The position numbers were made by a program, and so were the translations under genes. DNA of 22,614 bases from Clostridiaceae bacterium. GTDB lineage: Bacteria; Bacillota; Clostridia; Oscillospirales; Acutalibacteraceae. The notes under the pieces were generated by a model, which saw only the letters and a program-made list of their open reading frames with translations, made no database searches and was not told the origin of the DNA. Location: contig JAEEHZ010000128.1 of the NCBI GenBank assembly GCA_016281115.1, positions 1 through 22,614 of the forward strand, given 5' to 3'. Positions 14,912-22,560 of this stretch are shown one piece after another. Every line of letters starts with the position of its first letter. Positions within the stretch are counted from its first letter, which is position 1.

Positions 14912-14958
14912 GGGTGGTTTGTGACTTTTAATAGTTGTCAAAACTGCCTTTTCGTTTT
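14912..14958 (+). terminator. Leaky intrinsic terminator between the second peptide and its radical SAM gene
   Basis: GGTGGTTT (14913-14920) pairs with AAACTGCC (14941-14948) using two G-U pairs, with an inner GAC/GTC extension, and TTTTCGTTTT follows. It ends 19 bases before the radical SAM start. Partial termination here would keep enzyme levels below peptide levels. Confidence 0.6.
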
Positions 14959-14977
14959 ATAAGGTAAGGTTATTGAT

Positions 14978-16216
14978 ATGGGCATAATTTACGACGCGCT
15001 ACTTAAAGCAGGTAAAACCGATATTGAAGAGGTAAATGACAAGATCAAATTTGACATTTTTGATAAGCTTCTCGCCCAAAGGACTATTGCACAGCGTATA
15101 CCGCTTAATGTGGTGCTTGAGCTAACGCCTGTGTGCAACTTTGCGTGCAAAATGTGCTATATACGTATGTCACAGAAAGATCTTGAAAAATCGGGGTACG
15201 CCCTTTTACGCTTTGAAGATTGGAAAAAGTATATAGACAGTCTTTACGATCTTGGCACTTTATCCGCTACGCTTACAGGCGGAGAATGCACAATACATCC
15301 CGATTTCTGCGAAATATACAAATATATTTACAGTAAAGGCATGATCATTAATGTTATGACAAACGGCTCAAACATAACAGATGAAATCTTTGAAATGTTT
15401 TTGCAGTGTCCGCCTCAAAGCATTTTTATAACCTTATACGGCAGCACCGCCGAGACCTACAAAGAGCTTTGCGGAAATGAAGCAGGTTTTGAGCGCGCAT
15501 ATAATGCCGTGCGAAGGCTGTGTGAGGCAAGAATACCCGTAACACTTCAATTCACATCTACTAAATACAACCAGCATGAGCTTAGGGATGTTTATGAATT
15601 TTCCAAGCAAATGGGCTGTGAACTGAAATACGTTGATTTATTGATCAATTTCAACAAGAGCACACCGGAGCAGATAAACGAAGTAAAAGATGATCACGAT
15701 AAATTTGCGGAAGACTCTAAATACATTTGGTGCGACAAACGAGGTATTTCAGAAGCTGATATTGATGCCGAGCCTTTAACGCAAATATATCCCACTACCG
15801 ATAATCCTGTGATAGAAAAGGGAATACCGTGCAACGCCGGCAGAAACACCTGCTGCATAACCTGGAAGGGCGATATGCAATCCTGTAATGTTATGGATAT
15901 GTATAAGGTAAGCCTTAAAAACAAAAGCATTGCCGATGCGTGGCGTGAATTGGTAGCCTGGGCGGACAATGTGCCGCGCCTTACAGAGTGCCAGAACTGC
16001 ATACACCGCCTTCATTGCAAGCAGTGTATAGCTCAGCATTACGGTGACGCAGGCGAATTCGGCAAGCCTTCACCGCGGCTGTGCTATAAGATAACTCACC
16101 CTAAAGAAGCCGCTGAGTTTGAAAAGCAATACGACGCACACATAAAGAAAATGCAGACAGACCCCGAGTATGCCAAGCAGTATAATGAGCGTCTGCAAAA
16201 AATGCATAAGAAATGA
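14978..16216 (+). CDS. Radical SAM/SPASM peptide maturase
   Basis: A 412-residue radical SAM enzyme. Cys53, Cys57 and Cys60 in VCNFACKMCY hold the SAM-binding 4Fe-4S cluster, and TGGECTIHPDF gives the GGE motif. The C-terminal SPASM region has GIPCNAGRNTCCITWKG, MQSCNVMD, then CQNCIHRLHCKQC and RLCYKI, enough Cys for two auxiliary clusters. SPASM enzymes make thioether or carbon-carbon links in peptides (sactipeptide, ranthipeptide, PqqE/mycofactocin types). No N-terminal RRE is obvious in the first 45 residues, so the PqqD domain of the protein at 6722 could help in trans. The C-terminus is a charged helical tail. AAGG lies upstream of the ATG, and a strong terminator follows. Its likely substrate is the peptide at 14660; the GG peptide is an alternative. 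Confidence 0.92.
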   Translation: MGIIYDALLKAGKTDIEEVNDKIKFDIFDKLLAQRTIAQRIPLNVVLELTPVCNFACKMCYIRMSQKDLEKSGYALLRFEDWKKYIDSLYDLGTLSATLTGGECTIHPDFCEIYKYIYSKGMIINVMTNGSNITDEIFEMFLQCPPQSIFITLYGSTAETYKELCGNEAGFERAYNAVRRLCEARIPVTLQFTSTKYNQHELRDVYEFSKQMGCELKYVDLLINFNKSTPEQINEVKDDHDKFAEDSKYIWCDKRGISEADIDAEPLTQIYPTTDNPVIEKGIPCNAGRNTCCITWKGDMQSCNVMDMYKVSLKNKSIADAWRELVAWADNVPRLTECQNCIHRLHCKQCIAQHYGDAGEFGKPSPRLCYKITHPKEAAEFEKQYDAHIKKMQTDPEYAKQYNERLQKMHKK

Positions 16217-16233
16217 ATACAAAAATAAAACCG

Positions 16234-16274
16234 ACACCGCAACGGTAATTTGTTTAATCCGTTGCGGTGTTTTT
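16234..16274 (+). terminator. Strong intrinsic terminator ending the rightward RiPP operon
   Basis: ACACCGCAACGG (16234-16245) and CCGTTGCGGTGT (16259-16270) form a perfect 12-base-pair stem with a 13-base loop, followed by TTTTGTGTGT. The A-rich stretch before it gives a T-rich tail on the other strand, so it may also work leftward. Confidence 0.9.
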
Positions 16275-16352
16275 GTGTGTTTATATCAAACTAACGTCTT
16301 AATATTAGGGGATAGCTTATAATGACAAAACCAGCCTGCCGAGAACAAAGCA

Positions 16353-16483
16353 GGGGGGCGCCGTCCACACGCTGGGTGGCGCAGCCCCCCGTGTGGTCGC
16401 GAAAGGGGTTTCCAAAGGGGGAAACAGCCGACGGGTTTCCCCCTTTGGCGCGTTTTGCTTACTTTGTTGCGAGACAAAGTAAG
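16353..16483. repeat. Multi-hairpin GC-rich intergenic element
   Basis: At least three consecutive inverted repeats: CCACACG/CGTGTGG (16365-16371 with 16390-16396; an alternative pairing is GGGGGGC/GCCCCCC at 16353-16359 and 16384-16390), CCAAAGGGGGAAAC/GTTTCCCCCTTTGG (16412-16425 with 16435-16448, 14 perfect pairs) and CTTACTTTGT/ACAAAGTAAG (16458-16467 with 16474-16483). GC content is well above the surroundings. Open frames across it on both strands look spurious. It resembles the dispersed palindromic intergenic elements of Clostridia, but copy number cannot be seen here. Confidence 0.7.
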
Positions 16484-16551
16484 TGCCTGCCCGGCATTAG
16501 GGCGAACCCGAGGTTATTACCTAATCAAATAATCGGCTTATAAAACGAATT

Positions 16552-16578
16552 TCAGGCTTCCAACAAAGGGAAGCCTGA
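16552..16578 (-). terminator. Probable terminator of the partner-switching operon
   Basis: TCAGGCTTCC (16552-16561) and GGAAGCCTGA (16569-16578) form a perfect 10-base-pair stem with a 7-base loop, 38 bases after the stop of the SpoIIE-type gene. On the minus strand it is followed by AAATTCGTTTT, a moderate T-rich tail. Confidence 0.65.
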
Positions 16579-16615
16579 CAAGGTTGCTTTTATGATTATG
16601 GTTCGTAAATAACCG

Positions 16616-18640
16616 TTAAATCGATTTTGTAAGCGTGAGGATATTTTTATTATTATCAAACAAATAAGTCACAGAGTCCATCATCTTTTTCACGGTGTAA
16701 ATTCCGAGTCCGCCAATTTTTCTCTCCTCCGCGCTAAGGGTAACATCCGGGTCGGGATTATTGAGAGGATTATAAGGCGTACCGTCGTCAAAGAATATCA
16801 TGGTCACGGTCTTGCCCTTCATAAGGCAGTACAGCTCGGCTGTTGTGGCGCCGCTGTATTTTGCGATATTAGAATAGATTTCATCCGCCGCTATGCAAAA
16901 CTGAGATATAACGCCGTCAGGGCAGCCCGAATCACGCAAAAACTTTTCTGTAAAGGCGAGCACCTCGGGGGTGTTTTCCTGTGAAGCGGTAAAAGAGCGG
17001 TTTGCACTCTTTCCCTCGTTACCCATATAGCACAGACCAAGCATTGTGATATCGTCAAATTGGTCTGCCTCGCCGACAAACAGGTCTACATCTTGCTTTA
17101 CGGCTTTCAGTAAATCAGCTGACGATGTGGTACTTTGGCGGTCAAGAATATTTTTAAGGCGTTCTTCACCGTATAGCTCATTATTAAGGTCGGTAGCTTC
17201 GGTTACGCCGTCTGTGTATAAGAACAGCACATCGCCCGGGTCAAGATGGATATCATTTTCACGGTAGTGCATATCTTCCATTCCTGCCAAAATGAAGCCG
17301 CGTCTGCCCTTTAAATATTCATACTCGCCGTTGCCCTTTTTAAGCAGCGGTGGGTTATGCCCGGCGCTTACATATTTCAGGTTGCCGGTAGATATCTCCA
17401 GCACGCCCAACCACGCAGTAACAAAAAGTCCTGCCTCGTTGCCCTCGCAAAGCTGGGCATTTGTGCGCTCAAAAGCCTTGGCAGGAGACGCTCCTGTTTG
17501 AGCATGGTTTTTGATAAGCGTTTTTGCGATAACCATAAACAACGCCGCAGGAACTCCCTTGCCCGATACGTCGGCAATTACCACTGCAAGGTGATCATCG
17601 TCTATAAGGAAGAAATCGTAAAAGTCGCCGCCTACCTCTTTGGCAGGGTTCATCGTTGCATGAATGTCGAACTCTCCCCTACTCGGGAAAGCAGGGAATA
17701 TACGGGGAAGCATATCCTCTTGAATTTGAGTGGCAACATTCAGTTCTGTGCTGATTCTTTCCTTCTCTGCAGTCATAGAGGTAAGGTTTGTGATATAGCT
17801 GTTTATGTCCTTCTCCATGGTTTTAATGGACTCAGACAGCATTTGAATTTCGTCACCTGTATGGATATTCAGCTTTGAGATCGCCGAATTTTCCTTTGAA
17901 GCATCGCTTTTATCTGTTACAAACGAGCTTGTTGCTTTGGCAAGCTTGTTGATAGGTGAAACTATTGCCTTTGTAATCACAACGATTGAAACTATTATTG
18001 CGGCAAGTGTAGCTAATATAACCGCCAGACAAACTATGAATAAGAAATCGTGTCTGTCTTGCATTACGTCGTTCATAGAAATATCAACGCCGACAAGAGC
18101 AGCAACTTTGCCGTCTTTATCTATTATCGGCTTGCCTACAGACGCCAACCAACCATATTCTTCTGTCTCGGATATGAAAGCCGGGATTCCGTTTTCCAGA
18201 TCTTTTGCCTCTACACCTTCAGAAAGCGGATATTCATCGCCCAAATGAGACGCATCATTACATCTGTCGGAATCCAATTCATCGGCGTCCATTATATAAA
18301 CCGTCTTGTCTTCTTCTCCGTTTTCACCGGGAACAATTTTCTGAATATACAAATACTCAAGGTCGTTATTCTTTTTGATTTTATACAGGGAGTTGAGCAT
18401 ATCGTAGTAGGCATCGTCTGCCTGCAGAGTGTCGTAGTAATGCTCAATAGACTCTGCATCCATAAGCGACGCCGCTGTGCTTGCAACATTGGAGGCAAGG
18501 TTCTTATAGTGCTTATCCATGGTGTTTGCGTAAATGTTATAGCTTATCACAATAGAAATAGATGCTACCAAGTACACAATAATTACCAGCATAAGTATTG
18601 TTTTCACTCTTAGTGATGGCTTTTTGAATTTCTTTCTCAT
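16616..18640 (-). CDS. Membrane sensor SpoIIE/RsbU-type PP2C phosphatase fused to HATPase domain
   Basis: A 674-residue sensor. A first membrane helix (~14-38) is followed by a ~160-residue extracytoplasmic Cache-like sensing domain (YLYIQKIV, VGKPIIDKDGKVAALVGVDIS), a second helix (~203-228) and a HAMP linker (AIVSPINKLAKAT). The PP2C phosphatase (~310-530) has VGGDFYDFF, IADVSGKGVPAALF, LYTDGVTEA and FDDITML with the metal Asp residues. The C-terminal HATPase (~545-674) keeps its N box (DEIYSNIAK), G1 box (DDGTPYNP) and G2 box (GGLGIYTVKK), so both phosphatase and kinase-type domains look active. Such proteins dephosphorylate a STAS antagonist on a stress cue; one is encoded at 22198. The ATG at 18640 with GGGGTG before it is chosen over an upstream start at 18676. 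Last gene of its operon. Confidence 0.9.
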   Translation of the reverse strand: MRKKFKKPSLRVKTILMLVIIVYLVASISIVISYNIYANTMDKHYKNLASNVASTAASLMDAESIEHYYDTLQADDAYYDMLNSLYKIKKNNDLEYLYIQKIVPGENGEEDKTVYIMDADELDSDRCNDASHLGDEYPLSEGVEAKDLENGIPAFISETEEYGWLASVGKPIIDKDGKVAALVGVDISMNDVMQDRHDFLFIVCLAVILATLAAIIVSIVVITKAIVSPINKLAKATSSFVTDKSDASKENSAISKLNIHTGDEIQMLSESIKTMEKDINSYITNLTSMTAEKERISTELNVATQIQEDMLPRIFPAFPSRGEFDIHATMNPAKEVGGDFYDFFLIDDDHLAVVIADVSGKGVPAALFMVIAKTLIKNHAQTGASPAKAFERTNAQLCEGNEAGLFVTAWLGVLEISTGNLKYVSAGHNPPLLKKGNGEYEYLKGRRGFILAGMEDMHYRENDIHLDPGDVLFLYTDGVTEATDLNNELYGEERLKNILDRQSTTSSADLLKAVKQDVDLFVGEADQFDDITMLGLCYMGNEGKSANRSFTASQENTPEVLAFTEKFLRDSGCPDGVISQFCIAADEIYSNIAKYSGATTAELYCLMKGKTVTMIFFDDGTPYNPLNNPDPDVTLSAEERKIGGLGIYTVKKMMDSVTYLFDNNKNILTLTKSI

Positions 18641-18682
18641 ATAATCACCCCGTATTTTATTTGCGTTGTATATCATAATGCC

Positions 18683-19504
18683 CTAAAGCATTGTAAGCCC
18701 CAGCCAAGCTCCGGGCATATAATCCGCGCCAAAGCTCAGCGCATGAAGCTGTATCTGTGCGTTTACAGGTGCGCTTTCCGGATAATACGCAATTATGTGC
18801 TCCACATTAAAAAACTCCGTAATAAATCCGCTGTATTGTCCAAGGCATTGGGCAGGTATCGTGCATTCATTAATAATAATTGAATCATCGCGCCTTTCGG
18901 CATTAATGAGATATTCGCCGCTGCCGTCTGTTAATTTACAGCAAATATTATTGCAAAATTTGCTTTCCTTGAGCGCATAATTGACATATTGCCTGCTCCA
19001 TCTCACAGATCCTACATCATTGTAAAACGAATTTCGCATATTAAAATATTCATCAGCAGTTATAGATAAAATACTTGCATCAGAACTGCACACACAATTC
19101 GGCTTGCTGTAATGAAGCACTTTTCTTTTGCTGAAATCGGTAAAACCAATTTTGCGGTAATAATCCTCAAGACCGGGTGCAGGCACCTGAATAAGTGCCG
19201 AGTCGGTTTGCCTTAGGTAATCAAAAATCTCTTTAAGCACCTGCTTAAACACACCGTGTCCACGCTCGCTCGGCAACACCGTGGCGGCGTAACCGTAATA
19301 TGCAGGTTTTCCGACGCCTGTTATCTCACACGGAATAAGGTAAGCCGCGCACGTAATATGCCCCACTTCACCGCTTATAAACACAAGCGAATTTCGGGCA
19401 AACTCCGCCAAAAACATATCAATATATTCGGGCGGATCTTCAAAGCCCTGCCGCCACAAGTCGGCAAGTTCGCCGATCACATTTTCGTTTACCTGTAAGA
19501 TCAT
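18683..19504 (-). CDS. GNAT-family N-acetyltransferase
   Basis: A 273-residue protein whose N-terminal ~150 residues have the GNAT fold: YYGYAATVLPSERGHGVFKQVLKEI contains the acetyl-CoA pyrophosphate loop (R-G-H-G), followed by the usual ALIQVPAPGLEDYYRKIGF with the Tyr-Tyr near the C-terminal strand. The remaining ~120 residues do not match a domain I recognise and may bind the acceptor; the layout is reminiscent of shortened Eis-like acetyltransferases. The substrate is unknown. The ATG lies three bases after the MATE gene stop and has no clear ribosome binding site, so translation is probably coupled. Its place in a partner-switching operon suggests that its target belongs to the envelope or stress response, but this is inference. 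Confidence 0.82.
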   Translation of the reverse strand: MILQVNENVIGELADLWRQGFEDPPEYIDMFLAEFARNSLVFISGEVGHITCAAYLIPCEITGVGKPAYYGYAATVLPSERGHGVFKQVLKEIFDYLRQTDSALIQVPAPGLEDYYRKIGFTDFSKRKVLHYSKPNCVCSSDASILSITADEYFNMRNSFYNDVGSVRWSRQYVNYALKESKFCNNICCKLTDGSGEYLINAERRDDSIIINECTIPAQCLGQYSGFITEFFNVEHIIAYYPESAPVNAQIQLHALSFGADYMPGAWLGLTML

Positions 19505-19507
19505 AGC

Positions 19508-21262
19508 TTATACCTTTACCGTAAGGGTGTTGAAACCCTGATAGTTCCTGTAGAAAAAGTCTTTGGCATTTTTCTTTACGAGCATAATGCCAAGGGCGTC
19601 CATGTTACTGCTGTCCTGACCGTCGTCGAGCGCTACTTTTCCGCCGTTAAGGCTAAACGGGTCGAACATATCGGCGTTGTCTCTCAGGTACAGCTCAAAA
19701 CTCTGGTTTTCAGCGGCAACCAAGGTAAGCTGTATATATCCGTCTTTTTTATTTTTAAAGCCGTTTTGCATTATTGCGCCGCAAATTTCTTCCACTATAA
19801 GATTCACATAATAGATCTGCTTAAAGTTAGCGCCCCTCTCCTCACAAAAGGCCTCTATATCCGCAAGCAGCGTACCCAATTCTTCATTTTTGTTGCGTAT
19901 GGTTTTGGTATACGTTTCTTCTACCTGTGCTTTGCCCTTTTTAAGGGAGCGAAGCTTCACCACTAAAAGCCAGATCAAAAGCGAAATTGCCTCTATAATC
20001 GGGAATGCCACCCAAAACATTTTTACGCCAAACAGTGAAAACGTGAAAAATGCTGTTATATAAATAATAAAGCTGCGAAGCAGATTAATTATAAAGCTTA
20101 CTGTTTCTTCCCCTACCGACTGATAGAAATACGACATCACTATATTTGTCCCGGCAAATACAGCGCTTAAGCACAGCATTCTTGCCGCGAATGCACCAAA
20201 TTGCGATGTAATTCCCGCATCCAGTCCAAAAAGCATACAAATGCTTTCTGCAAAAATCGAAACAACGACAGCAAACACAGCCCCAATAGCCGTAACCCAC
20301 ATGAGTGAAAGATTCCTGACCTTTTTAACAGCGGCTTTATTTCTCTCCGCAAAGAATGTTGCCGCTAACGGCTGTACGGTAAGTCCCATGCCGTCGAACA
20401 AGCCGTTGAATATGTAGAACACGTTTTGTGCTACGTTATACACAGCAACAGAGCTTTCGCCGCCTATGGATATCAATATATTATTTACTGTCAATATAGA
20501 GAAAAAGTTAAATAAATACTGTGATGATGATGAAAGCCCCAGCTTAAACGAAGCAAAAACCTCTTTTATTTTAGGCAGCGCGGGCATAAGCTTCAGATGT
20601 GAGCCTTTTTTCATAAAATGCCCCAAATAAATTACTATTCCCACAACTTGCCCTATAATAGTGGAATACATAGCGCCCTTGACGCCCATGTTTAAAAACA
20701 CAACAAGCACCAGGCTAAGTGAAAAATCCACAGCGTTCGATATTACCATACCCACGCTTGCAAGACGTTCACTGTTGTCACACCTTATGCAGAAATAAAG
20801 TATCAGGTTGATAAAGAACAACGGCGCCGATAAAAAGAGTATCCGCACATAGTCATATGTAAGCGAATACACGGCACTGCTTGCAGAGGCTGCGCCGAGC
20901 ACGCCTAAAATCGGGGTAATAAAAATACTGCCCAACACGGCAATTACAGCACTTGTAACAATTGCCACTGTTATCATTTGTGAAACATGAGATGCCGCTT
21001 CTTTGCTTTTGCCCTTTGCAATAAGCGAAGTAAAGGTAACAGAAGAACCAAAGGCTATCGCCAGATCCAACACGTTATAGATCATATATATCGGCGCTGA
21101 AAATCCGAGCGCAGCAACAGCCGCCTGCCCAAGCGATATGCCCACAAAAAGAGTATCTGCTATGTTTCCGAGTGCAAGACACAGCGAAGACAGCAGTGTG
21201 GGTATAAAAAAGCGGTAAAATATATTAGTGGTAAAATCAGTTTTTTTGTCAGAGCTTTTCAT
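19508..21262 (-). CDS. MATE-family transporter fused to a degenerate HATPase (RsbW-like) domain
   Basis: A 584-residue fusion. Residues ~1-450 are a MATE/MOP-type exporter with about twelve membrane helices (start FFIPTLLSSLCLALGNIADTL, typical of the family). Residues ~455-584 are a cytosolic anti-sigma-kinase-like ATPase domain: IVEEICGAIMQNG at the N box, LRDNADMFDPF at G1 and MDALGIMLVKK at G2. Compared with the intact HATPase of the SpoIIE protein nearby, the N-box Asn is Ala and the G1 Gly is Ala, so kinase activity is doubtful; it may instead only bind a partner such as the STAS protein. The ATG at 21262 (AGGTGA seven bases before it) is preferred to a GTG at 21280. It lies 56 nt after the DUF2156 gene. 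Confidence 0.88.
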   Translation of the reverse strand: MKSSDKKTDFTTNIFYRFFIPTLLSSLCLALGNIADTLFVGISLGQAAVAALGFSAPIYMIYNVLDLAIAFGSSVTFTSLIAKGKSKEAASHVSQMITVAIVTSAVIAVLGSIFITPILGVLGAASASSAVYSLTYDYVRILFLSAPLFFINLILYFCIRCDNSERLASVGMVISNAVDFSLSLVLVVFLNMGVKGAMYSTIIGQVVGIVIYLGHFMKKGSHLKLMPALPKIKEVFASFKLGLSSSSQYLFNFFSILTVNNILISIGGESSVAVYNVAQNVFYIFNGLFDGMGLTVQPLAATFFAERNKAAVKKVRNLSLMWVTAIGAVFAVVVSIFAESICMLFGLDAGITSQFGAFAARMLCLSAVFAGTNIVMSYFYQSVGEETVSFIINLLRSFIIYITAFFTFSLFGVKMFWVAFPIIEAISLLIWLLVVKLRSLKKGKAQVEETYTKTIRNKNEELGTLLADIEAFCEERGANFKQIYYVNLIVEEICGAIMQNGFKNKKDGYIQLTLVAAENQSFELYLRDNADMFDPFSLNGGKVALDDGQDSSNMDALGIMLVKKNAKDFFYRNYQGFNTLTVKV

Positions 21263-21318
21263 CAATTTATCACCTAACACGGAACATTTTTATGCAGACC
21301 ACATACCAAACGCATCAA

Positions 21319-22191
21319 TTAATCAGGGCTATACTCATACACTCTCAAAATATTACAAGGCACAAGCTGAGTTTTGTGAATACGTAAGCCCTCTATTCCC
21401 ATGTCGTCTTCCTGATCTATATACATTACATTTTCGGGCAAAAGCTTAAAAAGCTCATTGCGCAAAATTATGTCTATATTCGGAACAAGCGTTTTGGAAA
21501 TATTTAAGTCAAATGTACTGTTATCTGTAAAAGAACCCATGGCAAAGCCAAGCGGACTGCCGTCGCGGTAAAGTATTATGCCGAACATTTTTAAATCGAA
21601 AAAATTATTCACGGCCAAATCCACGGACTTCACATCGTAACAGTCTGCTAATGTATTGTCGATCCAATTTTGTAATATGAGCCGCACGTCATTGAAATTA
21701 GTACTGTTTATGAGCTGCGCAACCCATTCATGCCCCCTTTTCACCTTACGCAGGGAGCGTTTCATATTTTTATATTTTTTCCCGGACATCTCAAGCTGCT
21801 CAGCCTTACTGTATATGTATGCAAAGTCTTCCCTGACGGCCTTCAGCGGCAAAGCACCGCCAAAATGCTCCTCAAGAAAGTTTTTATCGCGTTGACTGAT
21901 GTTGCAAAGTATACAGTCATTAGATTTTTTATCTATAAACCAACTCAAAAATTCTTTTTTCTTTTCGGCAGTACCGCAAGGAAAAAAGTAGGCAGTTTTG
22001 CCGCTTATTACTGCACGAGCCGTAAAAAAATCATCTTCCGCACACACGGAAAGTTCCCATAGATCCTTCCACAAAAACATTACATGAAAGGTACGGGCAT
22101 AAAGTGTGTTGTCATTTATTAATATTACTGACTCTATTGGTTCAAGGTCAGTAATTTGAATATCTCGAAAAAGATAATCTTTCGTACACAT
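21319..22191 (-). CDS. DUF2156 / LPG-synthase-C-like acyl- or aminoacyltransferase
   Basis: A 290-residue soluble protein with the double-GNAT fold found in DUF2156 proteins and in the catalytic end of MprF, which adds amino acids to phosphatidylglycerol. Supporting stretches are YIYSKAEQLEMSGKKYKNMKRSL (the hallmark loop of this family), GIILYRDGSPLGFAMGSF, and YIDQEDDMGIEGLRIHKTQLVP near the end. No membrane segments are present, so it is not a full MprF. Whether the donor is aminoacyl-tRNA or an acyl-CoA cannot be told. It begins six bases after the STAS gene with no strong ribosome binding site, so it is coupled to it. Confidence 0.82.
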   Translation of the reverse strand: MCTKDYLFRDIQITDLEPIESVILINDNTLYARTFHVMFLWKDLWELSVCAEDDFFTARAVISGKTAYFFPCGTAEKKKEFLSWFIDKKSNDCILCNISQRDKNFLEEHFGGALPLKAVREDFAYIYSKAEQLEMSGKKYKNMKRSLRKVKRGHEWVAQLINSTNFNDVRLILQNWIDNTLADCYDVKSVDLAVNNFFDLKMFGIILYRDGSPLGFAMGSFTDNSTFDLNISKTLVPNIDIILRNELFKLLPENVMYIDQEDDMGIEGLRIHKTQLVPCNILRVYEYSPD

Positions 22192-22197
22192 ACCGGA

Positions 22198-22494
22198 TCA
22201 TTCGATAGTTAATATATCAACAAACCCTGTGATATCAAATACTTCCATAATGGTATCATTAACATTTTTTATCACCATGCTGCCCTGTTTATTCATGGTT
22301 TTCTGTGTTGCCAAAAGAACACGCAAGCCGGCAGATGAAAGGTACTCGAGCTGAGAAAAGTCTAACAGCAAGCTTGTAACGCCGGAGAGAGAGTCTCTTA
22401 AAAAGGTGTCAAGCTGAGGGGCTGTTGTGGTATCGAGTCTTCCGATTATTTTTACTGTAAGGTCACTGCCGTTGCTGATTTTTTCTAATTTCAT
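22198..22494 (-). CDS. STAS-domain anti-sigma factor antagonist-like protein
   Basis: A 98-residue single-domain STAS protein of the SpoIIAA/RsbV type. It has VKIIGRLDTTTAPQL at the first strands, LLLDFSQLEYLSSAGLRVLL with the phosphorylatable serine (Ser54, two residues before the conserved Gly), and VFDITGFVDIL at the end. In partner switching the unphosphorylated form binds a HATPase kinase and frees its target, while a SpoIIE-type phosphatase resets it; both partner types are encoded downstream in the same operon. No sigma factor gene is nearby, so the regulated target may be the transporter or acyltransferases. GAGGAG precedes the ATG and a consensus promoter lies upstream. It is the first gene of the operon. 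Confidence 0.93.
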   Translation of the reverse strand: MKLEKISNGSDLTVKIIGRLDTTTAPQLDTFLRDSLSGVTSLLLDFSQLEYLSSAGLRVLLATQKTMNKQGSMVIKNVNDTIMEVFDITGFVDILTIE

Positions 22495-22531
22495 AAAAAT
22501 CTCCTCAATTCATATATATTTTGACAACTAC

Positions 22532-22560
22532 ATTATAATGGGGTTTTAACATTATGTCAA
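22532..22560 (-). promoter_or_regulatory. Consensus sigma-A promoter of the partner-switching operon
   Basis: On the minus strand TTGACA (22555-22560) and TATAAT (22532-22537) are separated by 17 bases, a perfect housekeeping promoter, about 38 bases upstream of the STAS start codon. This argues that the operon is not itself driven by an alternative sigma factor. Confidence 0.88.

Noticed and set aside
14731..14931. 66-residue frame overlapping the second peptide gene
   Set aside because: No ribosome binding site, and it runs through the attenuator hairpin; the overlapping frame starting at 14660 has a strong site.
1770..16216. Interpretation as a lasso-peptide locus because of the HPrK-like, PqqD and nucleotidyltransferase genes
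   Set aside because: No asparagine-synthetase-like cyclase or transglutaminase-like B2 protease is present, and a LanM and NHLM exporters are.
16286..16543. Open frames on both strands across the hairpin element (63 and 73 residues)
   Set aside because: They follow the inverted repeats, have proline/arginine-rich unnatural composition and no ribosome binding site; frames on both strands are expected from a palindromic element.
18050..18613. Long plus-strand frame of 187 residues opposite the SpoIIE-type gene, and a similar 173-residue frame at 17357-17878
   Set aside because: Both lie fully antisense to well-conserved domains of the phosphatase gene and show no motif or ribosome binding site.
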